A stretch of 45,071 nt of DNA from Syntrophaceae bacterium (GCA_018056765.1 JAGPFA010000021.1:1-45071), one strand, 5' to 3'; numbered from the stretch's first letter, positions 15,048 through 23,264 are shown. A program made the numbers and translations. Notes: generated from the sequence alone by a model not told the origin.

Positions 15048-16514
15048 TCATTTGCCGGCGGCGATCATTTCATCGCGTTTTTTGTAATATTCCAAGAGGG
15101 CGGCCAGTGAACGAGCGGCGCGCTCCGGTTCCTGGTACACGGGAACGCCGTTATCCAGCAGTGTGCGCACCATCGTTTCCTGTAAGCTTCGGTAGGTAAA
15201 ACCGACAATTGGTTTGTCCGGATGACGTCCGGTGAGGCTGATGAACTGCCTGGCGAATTCGCGTACCAGGTTGTCTGTCTCTTCCGGTACCGCATCAGGC
15301 GCGCTGCCCATTTCACCGAGAATCCGTTCGATAAAAACCGTGGGGGAAACAAAATAGGCAAGAAGCATGTCCACCTGGTCATCTTGCAAAATCGCGTCTG
15401 GAATACCGAAATAATCGTCCGCATGGTTTTTACTGAAAGTCATATCGACGGGATTAGCCGTGCTTGCTGTCTTGGGGATCAGTGGCTGGAGCTTTTTCAC
15501 TGTTTCATCGGACAGCCGCGGCAACTTCAAACCCACACGACCGCAGGAGTCGGCCGCCGTGGCGCCAGGTCCGCCGGAATGAGTCTGGATAACCACACCG
15601 TTGCCGCGGGGCCGCGGCAGTGTCCCCAAAGCGAGGGCATAGTCAAAAAGTTCGGTCAGGGTTCTGGCGCGGATAATCCCGCACTGTTTGAAAATGCCGT
15701 CATAAATTTCGTTGGGACCGGACATGGAGCCGGTATGGGACAAACCGGCCTGCTTGCCCGCTTCCGAGCCGCCCACATACAGGGCGACGATTGGTTTTCT
15801 GGGTGTGATGGCTTTAGCGATTTCCACGAATTTATCGCCGCGATCGATGCCTTCAATATAAAGAGTGATAACTTTTGTGTCGGGGCAGGCTCCCAGATAT
15901 TCCAGACAATCGACAATATCGATACTTGCTTCATTCCCCACGCTGAGAGCTGTACTGTAACCCATACCGTGACGCTGAAGATAGTTGAACATCTGAGTGA
16001 TAAAACTTCCGCTTTGGGAAGCAAGTCCCACAAAACCGGGAGGACAGTCCGCCTTGATCGGCGTGGGATTGAGTTTGAGGTGCAAATTGGCCACGCCCAG
16101 GCAGTTGGGTCCCAGAAAACGGATGCCCCAGCGGCGGGCGATTTCCTCCAGCTCTCTTTGTCGCTCCCGGCCTTCCGGGCCGGCTTCACGAAACCCGCCG
16201 GAGACGACAATCGCGTGTCTAATGCCCCGTTTGCCGCAATCGTCAAGCGTCGCGCAGACAATTTCCGTCGGCAGAACAATAATGGCCAGATCAGGAATTT
16301 CCGGCACATCTTTGATGTGAGCATAGGCCGTCAGGCCGCGGACTTCTTTTTCCGAAGGATGAACAGGAAAGATTTTTCCTTCGTAGCCCAGCTCCTGCAG
16401 CGACGAAAGCATGATCGACCCCATACGCATAAAGGTATTGGAGGCTCCGAAAAAAGCTATGCTTTTCGGATTGACAATCGGATAAAGAGGGCTTTCAGTA
16501 ATGGATTTAATCAT
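15048..16514 (-). CDS. ADP-forming acyl-CoA synthetase alpha-type protein (CoA-binding/ligase domains)
   Basis: A 488-residue protein of the acetate-CoA ligase (ADP-forming)/succinyl-CoA synthetase alpha group. The N-terminal CoA-binding Rossmann domain (SIAFFGASNTFMRMGSIML, about residues 14-32, to GPNCLG) is followed by ligase domains with the phosphohistidine loop LSHTGSMSG (about 262). No ATP-grasp beta domain is attached, so a separate beta subunit is needed. These enzymes make ATP from acyl-CoA, or the reverse. A paralogue lies at 27505-28929. The start has AGGTG upstream. No neighbour forms an obvious operon with it. Confidence 0.87.
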   Translation of the reverse strand: MIKSITESPLYPIVNPKSIAFFGASNTFMRMGSIMLSSLQELGYEGKIFPVHPSEKEVRGLTAYAHIKDVPEIPDLAIIVLPTEIVCATLDDCGKRGIRHAIVVSGGFREAGPEGRERQRELEEIARRWGIRFLGPNCLGVANLHLKLNPTPIKADCPPGFVGLASQSGSFITQMFNYLQRHGMGYSTALSVGNEASIDIVDCLEYLGACPDTKVITLYIEGIDRGDKFVEIAKAITPRKPIVALYVGGSEAGKQAGLSHTGSMSGPNEIYDGIFKQCGIIRARTLTELFDYALALGTLPRPRGNGVVIQTHSGGPGATAADSCGRVGLKLPRLSDETVKKLQPLIPKTASTANPVDMTFSKNHADDYFGIPDAILQDDQVDMLLAYFVSPTVFIERILGEMGSAPDAVPEETDNLVREFARQFISLTGRHPDKPIVGFTYRSLQETMVRTLLDNGVPVYQEPERAARSLAALLEYYKKRDEMIAAGK

Positions 16515-16617
16515 TTTTTCACCTGAGTAAATTTATAGTGATGTTTCTTGTGGTAAACAGGCTTTTGTCATGCCCGGATGTTACCCTTCCTGCGCCCGGT
16601 CATTGTTCAGGCTCATA

Positions 16618-17148
16618 CTACGACACTACCGGCAGTTGAGTTCTTTTATCTCTTTTAGCCTGTTCGTCAAGGATTATCTCAAGTGCCATCTGAGAGGCTC
16701 TCCCCACCAGCGTGGAACAGCCCTCGGGCATACCCGCCGCCAGTGCCGCTTTCATCTCCTCCAGATCATAGAGATTGAAAAAGCGGCCATATTTTTTGAG
16801 CTGAATGTCATAGCAGCGACAGGAGGAAAACTCCTTTACAAACTGCTCGTGGTATTTATTTGCCAGCATAAGCGCCCGGAGCTGTTTTCCCATTCTCGCC
16901 AGGTCTTCCTTTTTTCTGCCGAAAAAATAACTGATGGCCATCGTGCCGCCCGAAAGAGCGCCGCAATGCCCATCGCCGGACAACCCCACGCCGTCGGCAA
17001 AACCGGTGGCCGCACGTACGACGTTATCGTCATCCACGCCCAGCACTTCCAAAATGGCGGCAAGAGAACATTGCGCGCAGTTGCCGCCTCTGAGTTCATA
17101 GGCTTTCGCCCGTTTAAAAACTTCTTCGAGCATTTCTTCTTTGTTCAT
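16618..17148 (-). CDS. C-GCAxxG-C-C family (putative redox-active) protein
   Basis: A 176-residue soluble protein with the spaced Cys pattern of the C_GCAxxG_C_C family: GGNCAQCSLAAILEVLG near the N-terminus, GHCGALSGG in the middle, then SSCRCYD and EGCSTLVG. The family is thought to bind metal or do redox chemistry, but its reaction is unknown. ATG 17148 is chosen for the GGAGG upstream; a longer frame extending to 17307 lacks support. Relatives occur near redox and selenoprotein genes in anaerobes. The 3' end lies about 100 bp from the CoA synthetase on the same strand. Confidence 0.82.
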   Translation of the reverse strand: MNKEEMLEEVFKRAKAYELRGGNCAQCSLAAILEVLGVDDDNVVRAATGFADGVGLSGDGHCGALSGGTMAISYFFGRKKEDLARMGKQLRALMLANKYHEQFVKEFSSCRCYDIQLKKYGRFFNLYDLEEMKAALAAGMPEGCSTLVGRASQMALEIILDEQAKRDKRTQLPVVS

Positions 17149-17610
17149 CTGCCTGTGGCCTCCATCGTTTATTTTGCGTTGAGGGCCTTGCAAAGAATCC
17201 GCCCGACCCGGTACGACGCCCGTCTTCCGAGGCTGGCGTTTCCACGCCGCATGCGGACCGGCCGCCACAGCGGATCCGATGTTTTCACACAGCGGATAAT
17301 TCTGCAAAGAAGCTTTGCGACGGAAAATGCGCGGCGTTTTACAAGGAGAACCCTTTTCGTCAGGATGCCCGGCCGGCCCCTGCGGTGTGCGAGGGCAGAC
17401 AAAAAGAACGCCTGCCGGTTAAAAGATACGTTCCGGGGTTGCCTCCGGGGAACATCTTCTTCCGGCAGGAAACCGGACGAGCCGAGACGATGGCACGTAC
17501 TGCTCTTTTTTAAGTCACCCTGCCCGCTCTTGCGGAACAAAAAATACTCTGACGCTTAAAATTGAAACCTTCCTTGTTCAATCCAGTCGGACGACTTTGG
17601 GGCCCCGGTG
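17149..17610. other. 462-bp structured intergenic region
   Basis: Lies between two minus-strand genes. It contains a long imperfect hairpin (17411-17469), and nearer the C-GCAxxG gene a small hairpin GGCGT-GGAA-ACGCC with a GNRA loop (17235-17248) overlapping the palindrome CCGCATGCGG. The open frames through here look like chance. A structured 5' leader is possible but matches no riboswitch class I can name. Confidence 0.45.
17405..17469 (-). terminator. long hairpin with T tract, likely terminator
   Basis: CCTGCCGG (17411-17418) pairs with CCGGCAGG (17462-17469); inside, AGAT-GTTCC pairs with GGAAC and ATCT. Read on the minus strand it is followed by CGTTCTTTTT. It probably ends transcripts of the rhodanese gene 140 bp upstream, although an attenuator of the C-GCAxxG gene cannot be excluded. 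Confidence 0.55.
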
Positions 17611-18534
17611 CTACTTGTCCGCCGGGGACGCATCATTGTTTTTGGTAACCGGCGCGTCAGGATCCTGCGCCCATTCCTGCATCGCTCCTGCGTAAAGTTT
17701 GACGTTGGTATAACCCAGCACCTGCGTCATCAGGTAGGCCCAGGTGGGGCAGCACTGACCGATATCGCAATAGGTGACAATGGCGGCTGCCCGGTCGTTG
17801 CCTGCCGCCGCCTCGACGATTTGAGCCAGTTCTTCTTTGGTCTTAAAGGTTTTATCGTCGTTGAAAGCGCAGGAGGTGGGCATATTGAACGCACCGGGAA
17901 TATGGCCTGTCTTGGGAATACAGTCCATCTTTTTTTCACCGGAGAAAAATTCACGCTCACGGGTGTCCAGAAGAATCAGTTTCCCCAGATTATTTTTGAT
18001 GTATTCCTTGTCGGCAAATCTTTCGCCCGAGTATTTGCCCCGGAAGTTCTTTGATGCCCGGCGTTCAATCCTGCAGGAAAGTGGCTTTTTTTCCAAAACC
18101 CATTTATTCATCCCGCCGTCGAGAAGCGCGACATTTTTAATGCCTGCGTACTGTAGTGTGCAGGCCACACGCGCGCTCTGGTAGCTGAGCCTGGGTGTAT
18201 CCATGCAGCCGGTCACAACGACCAGGCTGTCAAAATCGATACCGAAATAGCCCACCGTATCGTCAATGTCGTCCTTTTCCGGCAAAGACGCAAACATCCC
18301 GTCTCTCATGTAGGCCCATGCTCCATAAAAGGCGTTGACGGCTCCGGGAATATGGCCTTCACGGTAATCCTCAACACGACGCACATCCAGAATGACCAGT
18401 TTGGGATTTTTAAGGTTTGCCTGTAGCCAGTCGGTGGAAACAATCGGGGCAATATCGCGGGCGGCAGAGGCGCAGGGCAACAACAAAAGGACCAGCGCCG
18501 CTACCGGAAGCAGGGTAAAAATTTTTCTTTTCAT
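17611..18534 (-). CDS. exported sulfurtransferase with two rhodanese domains
   Basis: A 307-residue protein with a Sec signal peptide (MKRKIFTLLPVAALVLLLLP, cleavage near ASA-ARD). Two rhodanese domains follow. The first (about residues 30-140) has a possible active Cys in VVVTGCMDTPRLSYQSARV. The second (about 160-295) carries TYCDIGQCCPTWAYLM, where the Cys of YCDIGQ takes the active-loop place. Rhodaneses move sulfane sulfur to cyanide, thiols or proteins; a periplasmic one may process thiosulfate or selenium/sulfur compounds taken up by the YedE pair (inference). AAGGAGG stands before ATG 18534. Confidence 0.88.
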   Translation of the reverse strand: MKRKIFTLLPVAALVLLLLPCASAARDIAPIVSTDWLQANLKNPKLVILDVRRVEDYREGHIPGAVNAFYGAWAYMRDGMFASLPEKDDIDDTVGYFGIDFDSLVVVTGCMDTPRLSYQSARVACTLQYAGIKNVALLDGGMNKWVLEKKPLSCRIERRASKNFRGKYSGERFADKEYIKNNLGKLILLDTREREFFSGEKKMDCIPKTGHIPGAFNMPTSCAFNDDKTFKTKEELAQIVEAAAGNDRAAAIVTYCDIGQCCPTWAYLMTQVLGYTNVKLYAGAMQEWAQDPDAPVTKNNDASPADK

Positions 18535-18882
18535 CACAAGACCTCCTTCTTTGCTCGGCCGGTTTGTTCCGTCACAATGCCATTTACTTCTGTATTGGAG
18601 CATAACATATTCAATGGATGTTCAGCCAGTTATAAATTTTGGCGATATGCCCCTTTAATTATGTCGCAGCGTCCTTAAATAGTGTCTTATCCTTGACATG
18701 ATCAGGTCAAACCTTTATAAGGGCTTTCCGTCGGCGGAAATCGAACCCGGACAAACATCCGGCATAAAGAAAAAGGAAGGCCAAGGCAAGACGCATCTCA
18801 TATTGGTCGGAGCGTCAACGGGCTTTTGATGAAATTATTCCTTAATTAAAATACCCCATTGGTGACAAAATTCGCAAATGCC
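18535..18882. other. 348-bp divergent promoter region
   Basis: Lies between the rhodanese (minus) and ModA (plus). It holds the plus-strand promoter described separately and about 160 bp of untranslated leader before ModA. I looked for a molybdenum-cofactor riboswitch and could not match its conserved core. Confidence 0.5.
18693..18721 (+). promoter_or_regulatory. sigma70-type promoter with overlapping inverted repeat
   Basis: TTGACA (18693-18698), a 17-bp spacer, and TATAAG (18716-18721) form a near-consensus promoter about 160 bp before ModA. The -35 is embedded in an inverted repeat TTGAC-N8-GTCAA (18693-18710), a possible operator for a repressor. Confidence 0.65.
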
Positions 18883-19674
18883 ATGAAAGACAAACTAAAC
18901 TCTAAGGAGAAAAAATTTAATATCCTCACAATCGTCTGCGCTCTTCTGTTTTGCACTACTTCTTTCACCGCCCGTGCAGACCAGCGGCTCTACGCCGCGG
19001 CAGTCGCCGGCTTCATCGAACCATTCCATGAAATTGCCGCGGCATTTGAAAAGGAAACAGGGGTAAGCGTAGTTGTTTCCTTTGCCTCGGCAGGACGACT
19101 TTACGCACAGATAGAAAACGGCGCTCCATACGATATTTATCTTTCCGCCGATACGGAGCGCCCGGCCCTGCTCAATGAAAAATCTCTTTGTGAAGAGCCT
19201 TTTGTTTATGCGCGGGGAGAGGTGATCCTCTGGTCCGCGAACCGCAATTTTTGTAGACCAGCCTCCTGGCAGGAGGCTCTTCTCCAAAAAGATGTAAGAA
19301 AAATCTCCATTCCCAATCCATTGACAGGGGTACACGGGACACACGCCAAATTGGCGCTCACACAGGCGGGGCTTTGGGATTATGTGGAGCCGAAACTTGT
19401 CACAGGCCAGGACATCGCCCAGACCTTTCAGTATGCGGTGATCGGCGCTGTTGACGCTGCCTTTTGTTCGCCGGTCCATGCCCTTTCCGCCGCGGGACAG
19501 AAGGGTTGCTTTTATCAAATGCCGGAGGCGCCTCCGGTTATCTATGGCGCCTGTGTTCTCACAGGCTCACCACGCAGAGAAACAGCCAGGCGGTTTGCTG
19601 AGTTTTGCCTCTCACCCGTCGCCCGGCAAATTAAACAAAAATACGGATATAAGGAGACTCTAAACAACAAATGA
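18883..19674 (+). CDS. modA: molybdate/tungstate ABC transporter substrate-binding protein, ModA-like
   Basis: A 263-residue periplasmic solute-binding protein. The start residues are charged, then a signal peptide (NILTIVCALLFCTTSFTARA-DQ). Mature features typical of ModA are LYAAAVAGFIEPFHEIAAAFEKETG, SFASAGRLYAQIENGAPYDIYLSAD and IPNPLTGVHGTHAK. It should bind an oxyanion for uptake. No permease or ATPase follows; instead it overlaps the DUF4213/DUF364 gene by 4 bp (ATGA). No good ribosome site precedes ATG 18883, and in-frame GTG/TTG codons at 18862 and 18859 are alternatives. Confidence 0.85.
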   Translation: MKDKLNSKEKKFNILTIVCALLFCTTSFTARADQRLYAAAVAGFIEPFHEIAAAFEKETGVSVVVSFASAGRLYAQIENGAPYDIYLSADTERPALLNEKSLCEEPFVYARGEVILWSANRNFCRPASWQEALLQKDVRKISIPNPLTGVHGTHAKLALTQAGLWDYVEPKLVTGQDIAQTFQYAVIGAVDAAFCSPVHALSAAGQKGCFYQMPEAPPVIYGACVLTGSPRRETARRFAEFCLSPVARQIKQKYGYKETLNNK

Positions 19675-20441
19675 TCATTGATTTTGCCAAAGATAAGCTA
19701 AAAGATCTGGTCAATGCCCACGGGATGTCCAGCGAATTGGTCACAATTACCTGCAAAGCCCTTTCCCCCGAAGAGGCCATCGGGAATCCTTTGCATGATG
19801 ACTATCCCATCCAGCTGGGCAAGGAGCGTCTCATCGAAGCGGAGTTTATGGGGAAAAAGGGACAGGCATTTTCCGACGCCTATTTTAATTATACGGGATC
19901 GGTAAATGAAATTCTTTCGCTACGTCTGGACACCAATGCACGGCGCGCAATTTTTATCTCTTCTTTAAACGCCATACTGGCCCGAATCGGTAAAATGCCC
20001 GAGGCGATCCACTGCAAAAATGACGACCTGCTCCACTGTGGAGTGGCTTTCGGGGATTTACTTGCCCGATGGCCGGCTGCTCGGCAAAAGGCACTACTGG
20101 TCGGTCTCCAGCCCCGCCTTCTCGAAGCACTCGCCTCGAGCCGCCAGGTGCGGGTGTGCGATCTGAACCCGGACAATATCGGCACGAAAAAATACGGGGT
20201 GACGATCGACGGGCCGGAGCGTTTCGCCGAAAGCGCCCGCTGGGCGGATGTTGTTTTTGCCACGGGCAGCACGGTGGTCAACGGCACTATCGACGAAATA
20301 GTAAAAGCCAGACCGGACACAGTGTTTTACGGTGTAACCATTTCCGGCGTTGCCTGCCTGACCGGGCTGCGCCAGTTTTGCCACATAACCGGGGCAGTGC
20401 CTGATACCGTCTGCAGTAAGGATTACGACGTTCCCCGGTAA
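19671..20441 (+). CDS. DUF4213/DUF364 protein (putative heavy-metal chelation fold)
   Basis: A 256-residue two-domain protein. The N-terminal part (about 1-95) resembles DUF4213; the C-terminal Rossmann-like DUF364 part (about 110-250) has ALLVGLQPRLLEAL, VRVCDLNPDNIG, DVVFATGSTVVNGTIDEIV and YGVTISGVACLTGL. Family members lie with molybdate or metal uptake genes and resemble metal chelatases, but the reaction is unproven. It is coupled to modA by an ATGA overlap, so a role in handling the metal taken up is likely. Its 3' end overlaps the convergent flavin reductase gene by 19 bp. Confidence 0.85.
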   Translation: MIIDFAKDKLKDLVNAHGMSSELVTITCKALSPEEAIGNPLHDDYPIQLGKERLIEAEFMGKKGQAFSDAYFNYTGSVNEILSLRLDTNARRAIFISSLNAILARIGKMPEAIHCKNDDLLHCGVAFGDLLARWPAARQKALLVGLQPRLLEALASSRQVRVCDLNPDNIGTKKYGVTIDGPERFAESARWADVVFATGSTVVNGTIDEIVKARPDTVFYGVTISGVACLTGLRQFCHITGAVPDTVCSKDYDVPR

Positions 20442-20902
20442 ACACCGCCGTAATCGAGCGTGGTCAGCCCCGGCGACTTGCCGGGATTGACCATGCCGGC
20501 GGTGATAATGTGGACAATGAACAGTGTATGGTCACCTGCGTCAAGATACTGCTCGACTTCACACTCCAAGTAGCCGATACATTCATCCACGACAGGCAGC
20601 CCTCCCGGCGAGAGGGAATGGCTGACCATGTCAAATTTGCTTTTCCATTCGGTGATTTTGAATTTTTTTATTGAGCCGGCAAAAGAACGGGGCAGGACAT
20701 TCACACATAATTTCTTTGTCTCGAGAATCTGTGCGTGTGACAGGCGGTTTTTACGAATCGCCAGAGCCAGACGGGGCGGTTCGTGAGAGCATTGTGTCAG
20801 CCACGAGGCGATCATCCCGTTTACGCCTTCCGCCGTCGTGATCGTGACCAGATAAATGCCATAGGAAAACCTGTCCAGAACAGACTGAATTTTTTTCTCC
20901 AT
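20423..20902 (-). CDS. flavin reductase-like FMN-binding protein
   Basis: A 159-residue protein of the flavin reductase-like domain family (split barrel). FSYGIYLVTITTAEGVNGMIASWLTQCS at the N-terminus and PPRLALAIRKNRLSHAQI are typical of FMN-binding relatives such as high-molecular-weight rubredoxin and flavoredoxin. It should bind FMN and pass electrons to a partner; which one is not shown. The ATG at 20902 is preferred over TTG 20908. It is convergent with, and overlaps, the DUF364 gene. Confidence 0.85.
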   Translation of the reverse strand: MEKKIQSVLDRFSYGIYLVTITTAEGVNGMIASWLTQCSHEPPRLALAIRKNRLSHAQILETKKLCVNVLPRSFAGSIKKFKITEWKSKFDMVSHSLSPGGLPVVDECIGYLECEVEQYLDAGDHTLFIVHIITAGMVNPGKSPGLTTLDYGGVYRGTS

Positions 20903-20908
20903 GTTCAA

Positions 20909-21521
20909 TCTCGCTTTCTTACTGTATTTTAGCCGGGGCGCTTCCCTGCGCGGCAGGATATGGCCCCGGCGTTTTTACCCTTCTTCATAGCTGCTTGGCA
21001 AAGACGCCCTGCGGCCGGGCTTGTTTCGCTTTACTTTAGCAAATGGGAAAATATATAGCAATGAGGCACAATCATTTGCCGCTGTGCATGATTCTACCGG
21101 CCGTCCGGCGGCATTAAGTTGAGAGTTGAGTGACGTGATTTGGAAAAAACAGACAAAGCTTCCCGGTACCATGCACGAAGCAGAGCTTGACCCATCTAAC
21201 TCTTGGCCGCACTTAAGCGACGGTTCTGAGAATATAGTTGCATTTCTGCGACGCATATTTTTCTCCGCCGACAATCAAACATGATCATATCTTCGTATCC
21301 CTTTGTATTTACGGCAACATTCTTTGGATATCAGAAACAGGCACACTGGCACACAAAGTGCAAAGTTGTAAGACACAAGCGGCGAAAACGTCACGCCATT
21401 TCCGGCCGTCGGCCAGGCTCCGAGGCGGCCTGATTTTTGGCTGATGGCCAGTGTTTTAAAAGAGGGGCGGCGTTAGTCGCCGCGGATTGAAAATCGATTA
21501 ACAAAATAAGGAGGTATCGAT
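20909..21521. other. 613-bp intergenic region
   Basis: The first 70 bp contain a terminator-like hairpin. The rest is of mixed composition without a supported gene; the two open frames of 68 and 99 codons have no recognisable motif and overlap on opposite strands. The promoter of the 21522 gene must lie near its 3' end, but I could not place it. Confidence 0.5.
20932..20976 (+). terminator. rho-independent terminator, plus orientation
   Basis: GCCGGGGC (20932-20939) pairs with GCCCCGGC (20963-20970), with a smaller CCTGCG-CGGCAGG hairpin inside, followed by GTTTTT. No plus-strand gene ends nearby; it may stop read-through of the modA-DUF364 transcript across the flavin reductase gene. Confidence 0.6.
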
Positions 21522-21896
21522 ATGCCAAGAGGAGATCAGACAGGTCCTGCAGGAATGGGGCCGATGACAGGAAGAGGCGCAGGCTACTGCGCGGGATACG
21601 CAACACCGGGCTTTACCAATCCCGTGGGTGGCCGTGGTAGAGGTTTTGGCTTTGGTTTTGGACGTGGCGCTGGTGCCGGTTTCAGAGGTGCACGAGGCGG
21701 CTGGGGAGGCAGAGGTTTTTTCGGACGCTGGGGAGCGCCCTTCGGCGGCGCCGGTTTCTATCCGGCAGCACCGGTTTCTTTCGCCACCCCGACACGCGAA
21801 CAGGAAATCGACGCTCTGCAGGGACAGGCAAAATATTTTGAAGACGCCCTGTCGGACATCAAAAAGCGCCTGGGCGAACTGGAGAACCAAAAATAG
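21522..21896 (+). CDS. DUF5320-type Gly/Arg-rich protein
   Basis: A 124-residue protein starting MPRGDQTGPAGMGPMTGRGAG, the hallmark of DUF5320 proteins, followed by a long Gly/Arg/Phe low-complexity region and a C-terminal helix (TREQEIDALQGQAKYFEDALSDIKKRLGELEN) likely to form a coiled coil. Such proteins are often encoded beside NifX/Mrp-type genes in anaerobes; function unknown. TAAGGAGGT lies ahead of the ATG. A strong terminator follows. Confidence 0.8.
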   Translation: MPRGDQTGPAGMGPMTGRGAGYCAGYATPGFTNPVGGRGRGFGFGFGRGAGAGFRGARGGWGGRGFFGRWGAPFGGAGFYPAAPVSFATPTREQEIDALQGQAKYFEDALSDIKKRLGELENQK

Positions 21897-21926
21897 TGCC
21901 GCGGGCAAAATCATCTCCGCCGGAAA

Positions 21927-21969
21927 AACGGGCGGGGCGGCTGATCTGCCGTACCGCCCGTTTGTTTAA
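21927..21969 (+). terminator. rho-independent terminator
   Basis: AACGGGCGG (21927-21935) pairs with CCGCCCGTT (21954-21962), followed by TGTTTAAT. It ends the DUF5320 transcript. Confidence 0.8.
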
Positions 21970-21985
21970 TATAAGATTGCAGGCC

Positions 21986-22026
21986 TTGACCAGGATCAAT
22001 GACGTGCACAAAAAATACGATATGCT
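21986..22026 (+). promoter_or_regulatory. Crp/Fnr box and -10 element, class II layout
   Basis: TTGACCAGGATCAA (21986-21999) has the same TTGAC-N4-ATCAA form as the box at 13943. A -10-like TATGCT lies at 22021-22026, 31 bp from the box centre, the expected spacing for an activated promoter with the site near -41. It would drive the gene at 22167 and perhaps the FmdB gene. Confidence 0.6.
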
Positions 22027-22166
22027 ATAAAAAGAATGAATATCGCGCGGCGGATGATAAAGCGAAAAAGCAGGGCCGCCAGAAGGGGCGCCTCGCGGGC
22101 GCATGATAATTTCTCGTGCGGCGCCGGTGCGTAAATAAGCGGCTGTTCCAAGAGCATAGTGTTCAA

Positions 22167-22499
22167 ATGGGCGAAATTACGAAGATCGGCTTGAAGTATT
22201 GCGGCGGATGCAAGGCTGAATATGACCGCGTCGCCTGCGTGGCGGCCATCACGGAAAGACTTGCAGGAAAAATTAAATTTGTCGCGCCCAATAACCGGCA
22301 GGTTTACGGGACTCTGATTGTCGCGGGGTGTGCTACTGCCTGTGTAAACACCAAGCCTTTTGCGGGACGACCACTTTGGATCATCACCAGCCCCCGCGAA
22401 GCGGACTTGTTTGTCCAATTGATGCAAAATCAGCAGGGCGGACACCCGGAGGCAAACAGACCATCACCGGCTTGCATCAGGCCACTTGACGAAAGCTAA
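22167..22499 (+). CDS. small Cys-rich protein with GLKYCGGC motif, function unknown
   Basis: A 110-residue protein starting MGEITKIGLKYCGGCKAEYDRVACV, a pattern (YCGGCxxxYDR) seen in small conserved proteins of anaerobes but without known function. Further cysteines are in VAGCATACVNTKPF. The N-terminal CxxC could bind a metal or be redox active. The start is supported only by a weak AAGAG 13 nt upstream. It is downstream of a Crp/Fnr-type promoter and 48 bp before the FmdB gene. Confidence 0.65.
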   Translation: MGEITKIGLKYCGGCKAEYDRVACVAAITERLAGKIKFVAPNNRQVYGTLIVAGCATACVNTKPFAGRPLWIITSPREADLFVQLMQNQQGGHPEANRPSPACIRPLDES

Positions 22500-22547
22500 A
22501 CAGAGATTATTTTTTACATTAAGAAGAAAAGCAGAAAGGAAAGTATT

Positions 22548-22754
22548 ATGCCGCTTTATGAATTCAAATGCAAAGACTGCGGCCTGAATTTTGATAAGCT
22601 CGTCTCCATTTCAGAAGCAGCAAAAAAACAGGTCTGCCCCCACTGCGGCGGAAAGAACACTAAAAAGCAGCTTTCCGTCTTCGCGGCCAAATCATCTTCG
22701 TCCTCGCTGGGCGCTCCTTCGGGCGGCTTTACGTGAGGGACAAACGGTTGCTGA
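22548..22754 (+). CDS. FmdB-type zinc ribbon protein with possible C-terminal Sec
   Basis: Residues 1-40 form the FmdB/CxxC zinc ribbon (MPLYEFKCKDCGLNFDKLV, then CPHCGGKN), and the Ser/Gly-rich tail is typical. The frame meets TGA at 22734-22736 after SGGFT; reading on gives U-GTNGC and a second stop at 22752-22754. The extra six residues would place Sec and Cys at the tail (U-x4-C). A perfect GACCGC-GGTC-GCGGTC hairpin lies 16 nt after the first TGA. If the TGA is a real stop, the protein is 62 residues and still complete as a zinc ribbon, so Sec is less certain here than elsewhere. GAAAGGAAAG precedes the ATG. Confidence 0.75.
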
Positions 22755-22768
22755 CCGCGGTCGCGGTC
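22753..22768 (+). promoter_or_regulatory. possible SECIS element after fmdB-like gene
   Basis: GACCGC-GGTC-GCGGTC, a 6-bp stem with a GGTC loop beginning 22 nt after the TGA. It could also be part of a larger hairpin with GGGAC at 22737, so the alternative reading as a terminator stem without T tract must be kept. Confidence 0.45.
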
Positions 22769-22834
22769 CCTAATCATTGTTCGGTCGGCTTGTAGATTTA
22801 AAGGCTTTCCGGATAAAACGCCCGATACGGAAAC

Positions 22835-22859
22835 GGCCGCCCTGTTTAACGGGGCGGCC
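22835..22859. repeat. GC-rich hairpin
   Basis: GGCCGCCC (22835-22842) pairs with GGGCGGCC (22852-22859). It is downstream of the FmdB gene and may be a T-less terminator. Confidence 0.5.
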
Positions 22860-22910
22860 GGCAATGCATGTGTGCATCGATCCTGACTATGGCTTTGCCA
22901 AATACTTGAA

Positions 22911-22948
22911 GCTGTCCGAAAAAACATGACTTCGTATTTTCGGACAGC
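22911..22948. repeat. 12-bp-stem hairpin between convergent genes
   Basis: GCTGTCCGAAAA (22911-22922) is perfectly complementary to TTTTCGGACAGC (22937-22948), with a 14-nt loop. It lies 37 bp past the psiF-like stop codon (which is read on the minus strand) and may act in both directions. Confidence 0.6.
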
Positions 22949-22985
22949 CTGAGTTACTCGCCTGCTCCACCACAGACACTGCTTG

Positions 22986-23264
22986 TTATTTCTTTTCACC
23001 TGCGCCTGTCTTGGCCACGGAGTCATCCTGTACGTCCACATCCCGTTTCCCTTTCAGGCATTCGCTCATGAACGCTTTGCGTTCATCCCCTTTTAGTGCT
23101 CTGGCTTTGGCCTCGGCGTTGCACGCCCTCATTTTCTCATACTGGGCCTGCTGTTTGGGGCTTGGCTCCTTTTTCGTCGCACTTGCCGCCAAAGCGCCGG
23201 ATGCGATTAAAACAACGGCGGCCATCGATACTACAAATACGCTGATTTTGCTGCTCCTTTTCAT
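22986..23264 (-). CDS. PsiF-family exported protein
   Basis: A 92-residue secreted protein: signal peptide MKRSSKISVFVVSMAAVVLI (cleavage near ALA-ASA), then the PsiF repeat pattern KMRACNAEAKARALKGDERKAFMSECLKG with two conserved Cys that probably form a disulfide. PsiF proteins are phosphate-starvation-inducible in enterobacteria, but their function is unknown and the link to phosphate here is not shown. AAAGGAGGAAAGT stands before ATG 23264. Confidence 0.85.
   Translation of the reverse strand: MKRSSKISVFVVSMAAVVLIASGALAASATKKEPSPKQQAQYEKMRACNAEAKARALKGDERKAFMSECLKGKRDVDVQDDSVAKTGAGEKK

Noticed and set aside
15222..16526. Plus-strand open frame opposite the CoA synthetase
   Set aside because: Shadow of the minus-strand gene, with no start-site or family support.
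18722..18882. Molybdenum-cofactor riboswitch before modA
   Set aside because: The leader does not show the conserved core I would expect; only a promoter and untranslated leader can be supported.
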